Of a stretch of 64,000 bases of DNA, positions 38,644 through 46,000 are shown piece after piece; within the stretch, counting starts at the first letter, position 1, and each line of letters opens with the position of its first letter. The notes under the pieces were generated by a model that was given only the letters and a program-made list of their open reading frames with translations, did not search any database and was not told where the DNA came from. A program made the position numbers and the translations under genes. Origin of the DNA: Advenella incenata (GTDB lineage Bacteria; Pseudomonadota; Gammaproteobacteria; Burkholderiales; Burkholderiaceae_B); NCBI RefSeq assembly GCF_004217095.1, contig NZ_SHKO01000001.1:1674001-1738000 (forward strand), in the 5' to 3' direction.

Positions 38644-39594
38644 ATGATGTCTTTTTTGCTGTCTGTTTTTGCCGGTCGGGTTCGCGCCGTGTCTTTTTTT
38701 TGCGGCTCAGTGATATTGCTGGGCGTTTGCAGCGTGGCCAGCGCCAAGGTGTTGCGCATCGGCGTGACCTTGCATCCCTATTACAGCTACGTCGCCAATA
38801 TTGTCGGTGACAGGGCGCAAGTGGTTCCCCTTATTCCTGCCGGTTTTAATCCGCATGCGTATGAGCCTCGGGCCGAAGATATTAAGCGCATCAATGACAT
38901 GGATGTGATCGTGGTCAACGGAATCGGCCATGACGATTTTGCCGATCGCATGATTCAGTCCAGCGACAACCCCAAGGTGCCGCTGATCGAGGCCAATGCC
39001 AATGTGCCCTTGCTGGCAGCGACGGGGTCCGCTGCCCGAGCAGGTAGCGGAGCATCATCCGGAAAGATTGTGAACCCACACACCTTCCTGTCAGTAACCG
39101 GTTCCATCGCCCAGGTCAACACCATTGCACGGGAATTGGCGAAGATGGATCCGGACAATGCCCAGGCGTACCGTACAAATGCCCGCGAGTATACGAAAAA
39201 GCTGCGGACCCTGCGAGCGCAGGCGTTGCAGCGCCTGGCCAGTGTGCCTGCCGGCGCCATGCGTGTGGCCACGATCCACGGGGCCTATGATTACCTGTTG
39301 CGTGAATTCGGACTGGAAGTGACTGCGGTGGTTGAACCCGCACATGGGATTGAACCCAGTCCAGCCCAGCTTAAGGGCACGATAGACCAGTTGAAGAATC
39401 TGGATGTGAATGTGATTTTTTCAGAAATGGATTTTCCGTCAACCTATGTGGACACGATTCGCAACGAGACCGGTGTTCGCCTTTATCCCTTGACGCATAT
39501 CTCCTATGGCGAATATTCGGCCGACAAGCTGGAGACCGAGACGGCAAAAAACCTGGATACCGTGGTGCGCGCAATGCAGGAGTCCCGCAAATGA
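38644..39594 (+). CDS. Metal-binding periplasmic protein of an ABC transporter (ZnuA/FpvC-like)
   Basis: A 316-residue cluster A-I metal-binding protein. After the signal peptide (ending VASA) it has LRIGVTLHPYYSYVANIVGD, GFNPHAYEPRAEDIKRI, NGIGHDDFADR, NPHTFLSVTGS and TIHGAYDYLLREFGL. His residues in these loops, with an acidic residue, should bind a divalent metal. In the Pseudomonas pyoverdine system FpvC binds the ferrous iron released from the siderophore; in other clusters such proteins bind Zn or Mn. The start is uncertain: GTG at 38608 or ATG at 38644; the latter gives a standard signal peptide. Confidence 0.82.
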   Translation: MMSFLLSVFAGRVRAVSFFCGSVILLGVCSVASAKVLRIGVTLHPYYSYVANIVGDRAQVVPLIPAGFNPHAYEPRAEDIKRINDMDVIVVNGIGHDDFADRMIQSSDNPKVPLIEANANVPLLAATGSAARAGSGASSGKIVNPHTFLSVTGSIAQVNTIARELAKMDPDNAQAYRTNAREYTKKLRTLRAQALQRLASVPAGAMRVATIHGAYDYLLREFGLEVTAVVEPAHGIEPSPAQLKGTIDQLKNLDVNVIFSEMDFPSTYVDTIRNETGVRLYPLTHISYGEYSADKLETETAKNLDTVVRAMQESRK

Positions 39595-40349
39595 CAGGGC
39601 CGTCCGTCGACATGCGCCAAGTCAGGCTCACGCTTGGACAGACCCGGATTCTGCATGACATTGATCTGCATGTGCCGGCTGGCAGTATTCATGCGCTGAT
39701 CGGCCCGAACGGCGCGGGTAAAAGCTCGCTTATCAAAACCCTGATGGGGCAGATGCCTCATCAGGGCGCATTGACACTGACCTGGCCTGCACAGCCGGGC
39801 GTGATCGGATATGTGCCACAGGCACTGGAATTTGATCGGACCCTGCCCATGACGGTCAACGATTTCATGGGTGTTATGACACAGCGTCGACCTGCGTTTT
39901 TCGGATTGTCTTCGCGCAACACCCACGCCATTGACGACGCCCTGACGCGCGTTGGCATGCACAACAAGCGCAAGCGGCGCATGGGTGCACTCTCGGGCGG
40001 CGAGCGTCAGCGTATCATGCTGGCGCAGGCGCTTATTCCCGCCCCGTCGCTGCTGGTGCTGGATGAACCCATGGCGGCATTGGATGAAGCCGGCGTTGCC
40101 GTCTTTGAAGATTTGCTTGGCTATTGGCGTAACAACGGCGTTACCGTGCTGTGGGTAGAGCATGATCTTGATGCGGTCAGGCGTCTGGCTGATCGGGTCA
40201 CCGGTCTGAACCACAGGATTGTTTTTGAAGGCGAGCCTGCGCAGGTATTGTCGACCGAGCAGTTGCTGGTCTTGTTCTCTGCTCATCCGCGCATGGATGC
40301 TCACGCTGCAGCGCCCGAGTTGTCTGCGCAAGCGAGGGTGGCGGCATGA
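39591..40349 (+). CDS. Metal ABC transporter ATPase (FpvD-like)
   Basis: A 252-residue ATPase. Walker A is GPNGAGKSS, signature LSGGERQR, Walker B LLVLDEPMAALDE and the H-loop is WVEHDLDAV. The type is that of Zn/Mn/Fe-chelate ABC transporters. It overlaps both neighbours by ATGA, forming a tight unit with the binding protein and permease. Confidence 0.88.
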   Translation: MTGPSVDMRQVRLTLGQTRILHDIDLHVPAGSIHALIGPNGAGKSSLIKTLMGQMPHQGALTLTWPAQPGVIGYVPQALEFDRTLPMTVNDFMGVMTQRRPAFFGLSSRNTHAIDDALTRVGMHNKRKRRMGALSGGERQRIMLAQALIPAPSLLVLDEPMAALDEAGVAVFEDLLGYWRNNGVTVLWVEHDLDAVRRLADRVTGLNHRIVFEGEPAQVLSTEQLLVLFSAHPRMDAHAAAPELSAQARVAA

Positions 40350-41245
40350 TCTTTGATACGATTCGCGCGCTGCTGCAACAATGGGCCCAGGACGGGGTGT
40401 TGCCGCAAATGTTTACGTATGGTTTCGTGGTTAATGCCTTTATGGCCGGCCTGATCATCGGGCCATTGCTGGGTGGACTGGGCACACTGGTTGTGGTCAA
40501 GCGATTTGCCTTTTTCTCCGAAGCGGTGGGGCATGCGGCCATGACTGGCGTGGCCATCGGGATTCTTGTCGGTGAACCCTACACCGGTCCATATGGCAGT
40601 CTATTCGGGTTCTGTCTGTTATTCGGCATTTTGCTCAATTATCTGCGCAACCGTACCGGTCTGGCCTCCGATACATTAATCGGGGTCTTTCTATCCATTT
40701 CACTGGCATTGGGTGGCAGCTTGCTGCTGTTGTTGGCAGGCAAGATCAATATTCATATTCTGGAAAACGTCCTGTTCGGTTCGGTACTGACGGTCACCTC
40801 GCAGGACCTGTTGGTGCTTAGTGTTATCGGGTTGCTGACCGCATGCCTGGCGCTGTTCAATTACAACCATCTGATTCTGTCCAGCTTTAATGTACAGCTG
40901 GCAGCGGTACGCAAAGTGCGCACGACACTGATGGACTATCTGTTTGTTGTGCTGGTCACGCTCGTGACCGTTGCGGCGGTTAAGGTCATTGGTGCAATCC
41001 TGGTTGGTGCATTGCTGGTGATCCCGGCGGCCACAGCAAGAATTCTGGCGCAATCGATGCGCGGCTTTTTCTGGCTATCAATTGCGATTGCGATTGTCAG
41101 TACCCTGGCAGGTATTCTTCTGCCAATCCAGTTCGCTTTACCGGTACCTTCGGGTGCTGCCATTATCCTGGTCGCCGGTAGCGTGTTTATTCTCTCGGCG
41201 CTGGCCAGGGGATTTATCCCTGCATTGAAAGGAACAACGGCATGA
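40346..41245 (+). CDS. Metal ABC transporter permease (FpvE-like, ABC-3 family)
   Basis: A 299-residue permease with about eight or nine membrane segments. ABC-3 features are FAFFSEAVGHAAMTGVAIG near the N-terminal third, and a later GAILVGALLVIPAATARIL. It matches ZnuB/MntB-like permeases and, by context, FpvE. It overlaps the ATPase and the next gene by 4 bp each. Confidence 0.87.
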   Translation: MIFDTIRALLQQWAQDGVLPQMFTYGFVVNAFMAGLIIGPLLGGLGTLVVVKRFAFFSEAVGHAAMTGVAIGILVGEPYTGPYGSLFGFCLLFGILLNYLRNRTGLASDTLIGVFLSISLALGGSLLLLLAGKINIHILENVLFGSVLTVTSQDLLVLSVIGLLTACLALFNYNHLILSSFNVQLAAVRKVRTTLMDYLFVVLVTLVTVAAVKVIGAILVGALLVIPAATARILAQSMRGFFWLSIAIAIVSTLAGILLPIQFALPVPSGAAIILVAGSVFILSALARGFIPALKGTTA

Positions 41246-42282
41246 AGCCGATTGCTGTCTCTCCCCCTTCTTTTTCCCAGATACGACTGGCGCTGCTGAC
41301 GCTATGCATGGCAGCGGCGCTGGCCAATCCGTCGTTGGCTCAGGATAATGTTCCTACGCGCAGTCGTAGCGGTGCAAATACTGCGGCTCAAACAGATGTA
41401 GCGCCTGGCGCCGCCTCAACTGCCACCTCGGCTGCGCATGTCAGCTCGTCTGCGCAGAGCCGGCAGACAACAACCGTTGTGGCCGCGCATCCGGTCGTCT
41501 ACGGATTGCTCGAGGCCCTGACGCAAGGTAGCGGTATCGTGCCGGGCCGGGCTACGCCCGCCAATTTGCCGGCATCTCGTCATTATTCTTATTTGTCGGG
41601 TCGGGGTGCGAAATCTTTTGATCGCATCGTGCGAAAGGCTGATGCGGTGGTCCATCTGCGTTCTATCTGGCCGGACGACCCGCTTTATCCGCTGGCACGA
41701 AAACACAATATTCGGGTCATTGAAATTGATGCCGCCAATCCCGTGGACCATGGTCTGCCAGGCATTGCCTCCACTGCAGACACCAATACCGCTGCAGACT
41801 ATCCGTGGCTCAATCCGGTAAATATGGGACGGATGGCTGACATTATCGCATCTGACGTTCAGCGCCTGGAACCGGATGCCAAGGACAAAGTAGAGGCGAA
41901 TCTGGCGACATTGCGCCAGCGCCTGATTGCCCTGAACGCCCAGGTGGAGTCTGCGCTGCTGGATGCGCCGAATCTGTCTGTCGTTGTGTTGTCTCCGCGA
42001 CTGCATACACTGGCTGGCGCATTCAATCTTGATGTCGTACCGGTGACCACACCGGCCGACTGGAACGCGCAGACGCTGGCCACGTTGGGCACCGTCATCA
42101 GGGACAATGGCGTACATGCAGTTCTGCTGCACGAAGCAGCGAGCCCAGAAGTGGCCGCAGCGATTACCGGCGCGGGCGCCAAACCGGTGGTTGTTGAAAC
42201 GGATGGGGAAGATCCGGTGGGCGTACTGGAGGCAGCAGGAAAGACACTTGTGCAGGCTCTGGTTGCCGGCAGCCCCGGTTGA
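41242..42282 (+). CDS. Second metal-binding periplasmic protein (FpvF-like)
   Basis: A 346-residue exported protein with a signal peptide ending NPSLAQ. A low-complexity Ala/Ser/Thr-rich linker of about 45 residues follows, then a cluster A-I-like domain (TTTVVAAHPVVYGLLEALTQ, HYSYLSGRGAKSFDRIVRKADAVVHL, YPWLNPVNMGRMADIIASD). It is more diverged than the first binding protein. Two binding proteins for one ABC transporter is a feature of the fpvCDEF set. A 64-bp gap separates it from the PepSY gene. Confidence 0.75.
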   Translation: MKPIAVSPPSFSQIRLALLTLCMAAALANPSLAQDNVPTRSRSGANTAAQTDVAPGAASTATSAAHVSSSAQSRQTTTVVAAHPVVYGLLEALTQGSGIVPGRATPANLPASRHYSYLSGRGAKSFDRIVRKADAVVHLRSIWPDDPLYPLARKHNIRVIEIDAANPVDHGLPGIASTADTNTAADYPWLNPVNMGRMADIIASDVQRLEPDAKDKVEANLATLRQRLIALNAQVESALLDAPNLSVVVLSPRLHTLAGAFNLDVVPVTTPADWNAQTLATLGTVIRDNGVHAVLLHEAASPEVAAAITGAGAKPVVVETDGEDPVGVLEAAGKTLVQALVAGSPG

Positions 42283-42346
42283 TACAGGACAGGCAAAGTA
42301 TGTTGAAAACATCTCAATTGTTGATCGTAGGCGAGGTTAGATAAGC

Positions 42347-43588
42347 ATGGCCAAGAAAAAATCCAAAGCCAAGCTCTGGTTTCTTATTCACAGCTGGCTG
42401 GCACTGCCGATTTGGGGCTTTATCTTTTTCATTTGTCTGACCGGCAGTATCGCGACGGTCAGCCAGGAAATCGAATGGCTGGCCAGCCCGATGGTGCGGG
42501 CCAATCCGCCGGCCGGCAATCCCAGGATGCTGACCTATGATGAGGTTCTGGCGCGCGTTGAGAAGGCCCATCCGGGATCGGTGGTCAACTCCATACGCCG
42601 GCCAGTCAAATCGCAGTTTGCCTTGACGGTTAACACCAGTTATCAAGATGGCAAATCTGGCCGGTTGTATGTCAATCCCTACACAGGCGAGATCCAGGGC
42701 CAGATTTCAGGCTTTGATTTCAGACAATTTGTGCGAGCCTTGCATGGCTGGCTTCTGGTGCCGTTCACCAACGGTTTTGCCTGGGGCTGGTATGCCGTCT
42801 CGTTGCTGGGCATTCCCATGCTGATTTCCCTGGTTACCGGCCTGGTGGTGTACAAGCGTTTCTGGCGTGGCTACTTTAAGCCCCGGTTGCGCATCGGCCA
42901 GGGCGCGCGCATTTTCTGGGGAGACTTTCACAGACTGGCAGGTATCTGGTCTGTGCCCTTTATTGCCATCATCAGTGTGACAGCTACCTGGTTCCTGATT
43001 GAAGCCGTTTTGTTCGACAACAGTATTTCCATTTCAACGGCGCCGCCGCCTGCCATGGTGCAACGCCAGGATGTCCCCACACGCACGGACGGGTCGTCCG
43101 GGAGCCTGCTGCTGTCGCCCGATCAGGCCGTGGCAAAGGCCAAGGGGCATTTTCCGGACATGCAGGCCGAATCCATTTTTCTGCCAGCCAATGCCTATAG
43201 CCACTATACGGTAACAGGGCGCAGCAGCTATCCGCTTATTCTTGAGCGAGCATCGGTCAATCCGTATACGGGCAATGTGGATTCTTCACGCACCGTGTCG
43301 GATTATTCCGGCCTGGAGCTGGTGACCGAATCCATGCGGCCGCTGCACACTGGGGATTTTGCCGGGCTCTGGCTCAAACTGGTGTATTTCTTCTTCGGTC
43401 TGTTGCTGACCATGATGGTGCTGTCAGGGATGCTGATTTGGACCAAGCGAACGGCAAAGGAAACGGCTGGCATGTTTCGTGAGCATCGCCAGTCACGCCG
43501 GCAAAATACGGCGACAAGCCACGGTGGACAACCGTCGCCAGCGGCAGCGGGCGCACGCTTTATGAAAACAGAAAAAGGTGCATCATGA
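42347..43588 (+). CDS. PepSY-domain inner-membrane reductase-like protein (FpvG-like)
   Basis: A 413-residue PepSY-TM protein. It has four membrane segments (about 11-36, 148-170, 200-225 and 343-365) with periplasmic PepSY-like repeats between them. Conserved His lie at the membrane faces (FLIHSWLALP, ALHGWLLVPF, DFHRLAGIWSVPF, PLHTGDFAG) and could bind haem. FpvG of Pseudomonas, same family, reduces ferric pyoverdine in the periplasm. An equivalent role on ferric alcaligin is inferred. ATG at 42347 with GAGG upstream; its end overlaps the next gene. Confidence 0.82.
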   Translation: MAKKKSKAKLWFLIHSWLALPIWGFIFFICLTGSIATVSQEIEWLASPMVRANPPAGNPRMLTYDEVLARVEKAHPGSVVNSIRRPVKSQFALTVNTSYQDGKSGRLYVNPYTGEIQGQISGFDFRQFVRALHGWLLVPFTNGFAWGWYAVSLLGIPMLISLVTGLVVYKRFWRGYFKPRLRIGQGARIFWGDFHRLAGIWSVPFIAIISVTATWFLIEAVLFDNSISISTAPPPAMVQRQDVPTRTDGSSGSLLLSPDQAVAKAKGHFPDMQAESIFLPANAYSHYTVTGRSSYPLILERASVNPYTGNVDSSRTVSDYSGLELVTESMRPLHTGDFAGLWLKLVYFFFGLLLTMMVLSGMLIWTKRTAKETAGMFREHRQSRRQNTATSHGGQPSPAAAGARFMKTEKGAS

Positions 43589-44124
43589 ATAGTCAGGCTC
43601 AGGCAATTCAGTCCGGGTCACGGTCGGGTTTCAAGGTGTGGTGGTATCGTTGGCGTTTTCACCTGAGTGTTTTGGCCATTTTGATCCCGCTGTGTTTCGT
43701 GCCGCGCTACATAAAAGACCAGGCCCTGTTCTCGGGCGATCTGGGGCTGGGTGTGCATGATTTGGGCGCCAAGAAAGTGGGCCCGTGGGAAGTGCATATG
43801 GCTGAGTTCGATGCCCTGCCGCCACGACGGGATGGTACTGCCGGTTTTGTGAAAACCTTTTCTGTCTCTCTGTGCGAGTCGTGCCGCAGTGCCGTGCGCG
43901 CAGTTTACCTGCGTGTGGGCAAGCCGCGCAGCCTGCGCACTGCCGGCGCCATTGGTTTTGGCAGTGTATACAACATGCAGATTGGTGTGTTGATCCCCAA
44001 AGATACGCCGCCGGACGCGCAATTATGGCTTACCGCCGAAGGCTGGGACGGGTCATCGCATTCAACCTCGTTGCCGCTGGCAGAGGCCTCGCCCGTCACC
44101 ATGAAATGGCTGGGTCATCGCTGA
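43585..44124 (+). CDS. Single-pass membrane protein with CxxC (FpvH-like)
   Basis: A 179-residue protein with one membrane segment (about 29-45, HLSVLAILIPLCFVP) and a periplasmic domain. It has a VHDLGAKKVGPWEVHMAEFD stretch and a CESC motif in SLCESCRSAVRAVYLRVG, possibly for metal or redox use. It directly follows the PepSY reductase, as fpvH follows fpvG in Pseudomonas. Homologues are sometimes labelled thiamine-pyrophosphate-binding in databases, which looks unfounded here because no such motif is visible. Confidence 0.68.
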   Translation: MNSQAQAIQSGSRSGFKVWWYRWRFHLSVLAILIPLCFVPRYIKDQALFSGDLGLGVHDLGAKKVGPWEVHMAEFDALPPRRDGTAGFVKTFSVSLCESCRSAVRAVYLRVGKPRSLRTAGAIGFGSVYNMQIGVLIPKDTPPDAQLWLTAEGWDGSSHSTSLPLAEASPVTMKWLGHR

Positions 44125-44136
44125 AACTGAACGACT

Positions 44137-44646
44137 ATGACCAATTTGCGCACGCTGCCCGGCGACTGGCTGCAGTATTATCAGGAGCTGCTAAGGACGT
44201 GGACCCATCGTGCCGGCTCAAGACAAGATGCGGAAGACGCAACGCATGATGTCCTGACCATGGCATTGGAAGGAAAAATCACAACGACATTGGTTCACCC
44301 CAGAGGGTTTTTACATCGCTGTGTGCGCAACCGCCTTACCGATCAGCATCGTCGGACCCAGATTCTAGATACATTGCCATTGCATAGCCTGCACGAAACG
44401 GATCAGCCGGCAATGGATGATCCCGATGCTCATATTCGCAATACGCAGTTGATTGACAGTCTGACGGCGGCGCTGGCAGAATTGCCTTTAAAATGCCGTC
44501 AGGTCTTTATCTGGCAGAAAATAGAAGGCTATTCTCAAGAGGAAATCGCGCAGCGCCTGGATATTTCCGTAAACATGGTGCAAAAATACATGATACGGGC
44601 GTTGCGTCATCTGCGTGATCGGCTTCAACATTATTCTCCGCATTAA
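44137..44646 (+). CDS. fecI: FecI-family ECF sigma factor
   Basis: A 169-residue extracytoplasmic-function sigma factor. Region 2 includes DAEDATHDVLTMAL and the RCVRNRLTDQHRR helix; region 4 contains LPLKCRQVFIWQKIEGYSQEEIAQRLDISVNMVQKYMIRALRHLRD. It is an iron-starvation-type sigma factor. It starts 12 bp after the FpvH-like gene and so appears to be cotranscribed with the Fur-boxed operon. It is followed by a fecR gene and an STN receptor, the full cell-surface signalling trio. Confidence 0.92.
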   Translation: MTNLRTLPGDWLQYYQELLRTWTHRAGSRQDAEDATHDVLTMALEGKITTTLVHPRGFLHRCVRNRLTDQHRRTQILDTLPLHSLHETDQPAMDDPDAHIRNTQLIDSLTAALAELPLKCRQVFIWQKIEGYSQEEIAQRLDISVNMVQKYMIRALRHLRDRLQHYSPH

Positions 44647-44649
44647 ATT

Positions 44650-44679
44650 CAGGTTTTATCATTGGCCATTCGTCTTACT
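44650..44679 (+). promoter_or_regulatory. ECF-type promoter candidate before fecR
   Basis: CAGGTTTT, 13 bp, then CGTCTTAC (44671-44678). A CAGGyTTT...GCCAwTCGTCTTAC pattern with identical spacing stands before the STN receptor at 45881. CGTC-type -10 elements are typical of iron-starvation ECF sigma factors. It is probably read by the FecI-like sigma factor just upstream. Confidence 0.66.
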
Positions 44680-44742
44680 CGAAAGAAGGGTATACATTGT
44701 GTATTTACCCTAAAAGGAGCCGGGCATTCGGTTAGCTAACGC

Positions 44743-45735
44743 ATGACAGATCAGCTACATATACCCCCGGACGATCCGCGTGAGGCCGCTGCCTGGTGGT
44801 TCTCCCGTGTCAACGCTGGCCAGTGTTCGCCGGCGCAACTGGCCGCGCTGCATGCCTGGCGTCAGGCTAATCCAGAACATGACAAGGAATACAGGGCGAT
44901 GGAGCAGCTATGGCAATGGGCCGATCGCGTGCCGGCCAGCCAAATGCGCGCGCTGGCAGCAGAACCCCGTAGCAGTACGCAGCGCCGTTTTTTCGCCTCC
45001 CGGCGCGGCTTCGTGGTGGCCGGGCTTGCCGCCTGTACTGCCGTGGCTGGGGGAGCGGGGTTGCTGCTTTCCGGTAGCTGGCATGATGGCAAAAAAATTC
45101 AGTTGGCCACAGCGCGCGGAGAAAGGCGCACAGAGATCCTGCCCGATGGAACACGCCTTGATCTGAATACCCATTCCTCGCTCACCTTTCGGGTAAGCAA
45201 TGGCAAAAGAGTGGTGGAGTTGCTACACGGCGATGTGATGTTTGATGTCGCCCATGATAGCGAGCACCCGTTTTATGTGATTACTGCTGTCGGCCGGGTA
45301 AAAGTCCTGGGGACGCAGTTTAATGTGCGAATGGAAAAACCGCTGGACGTATTGGTGGCTGTTGAATCGGGCATTGTCTCGGTGCGGGCAGAAGCAACGC
45401 CTGTGGCCCGGTCGGTGAAACTGATGCCTTCCATGTCGACACATATCACCGCGCAGGGCGTCAGCACACCACAGCACGCCGACGTGGCAGAACTGACGGC
45501 GTGGCGCCAGGGTAAAGTCGTATTCCGTAACCGTCCTTTGGCGTCGGTGGTCAGTGAAATGAACAGATACCTTTCTGAGCCTCTGGTGATTGCTGACCCG
45601 CGGCTAGAACGTTTGCCGGTGGCTGGTGTGTTCAATGTTGACGATTTGCCGGCATTTCTGAAAGCACTTCCTCAAAGCCTGCCCTTGCGCGTTGTCCGTA
45701 GCGACAGGGGCGGCATCCGTCTATTTATGCGGTGA
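44743..45735 (+). CDS. fecR: FecR-family anti-sigma factor/sigma regulator
   Basis: A 330-residue inner-membrane regulator. The N-terminal cytoplasmic domain has the anti-sigma pattern EAAAWWFSRVNAGQCSPAQLAALHAWR and NPEHDKEYRAMEQLW. A membrane segment lies at about 88-107 (FVVAGLAACTAVAGGAGLLL). The periplasmic FecR domain includes ILPDGTRLDLNTHSSLTF, GDVMFDVAHDSEHPFYV and VLGTQFNVR, and the C-terminal STN-contact region follows. ATG at 44743 is forced by an in-frame stop at 44737; the best AAGGAG lies 23 nt upstream, unusually far. It controls the sigma factor and receives the signal from the receptor. Confidence 0.93.
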   Translation: MTDQLHIPPDDPREAAAWWFSRVNAGQCSPAQLAALHAWRQANPEHDKEYRAMEQLWQWADRVPASQMRALAAEPRSSTQRRFFASRRGFVVAGLAACTAVAGGAGLLLSGSWHDGKKIQLATARGERRTEILPDGTRLDLNTHSSLTFRVSNGKRVVELLHGDVMFDVAHDSEHPFYVITAVGRVKVLGTQFNVRMEKPLDVLVAVESGIVSVRAEATPVARSVKLMPSMSTHITAQGVSTPQHADVAELTAWRQGKVVFRNRPLASVVSEMNRYLSEPLVIADPRLERLPVAGVFNVDDLPAFLKALPQSLPLRVVRSDRGGIRLFMR

Positions 45736-45880
45736 AGCTTGCCAATAATGCAGGTTGTCTGGCGCCGATCGGGTGATTCCGTTGCCGCCAGAGCGGACCA
45801 AGTGCAATGCTGGTCGGCGCCTGCCATAAAGAGACTGCGCGAGTATAGTGCGGCATCCGGAAAAATATTCAAAAATCAGT

Positions 45881-45910
45881 CAGGCTTTTTACCCTGCCAA
45901 TCGTCTTACC
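45881..45910 (+). promoter_or_regulatory. ECF-type promoter candidate before the STN receptor
   Basis: CAGGCTTT, 13 bp, then CGTCTTAC (45902-45909), nearly the same as the element before fecR. The CAGG-to-CGTC distance is 21 bp at both places. The leader to the GTG start is about 85-90 nt. Confidence 0.68.
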
Positions 45911-46000
45911 AAATATAGCAGCGTTGCCTGCAACGCCCAGTACATTCCATTGCATGTGCAATTGTGGTGTCGTCCTTTTTTATATTCAAGGTAATTCGTC

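Noticed and set aside
38644-41245. A simple zinc uptake (ZnuABC) operon
   Set aside because: A Fur-like box, two binding proteins, a PepSY reductase, membrane proteins and a FecI sigma factor in the same operon point to siderophore iron; zinc cannot be fully excluded.
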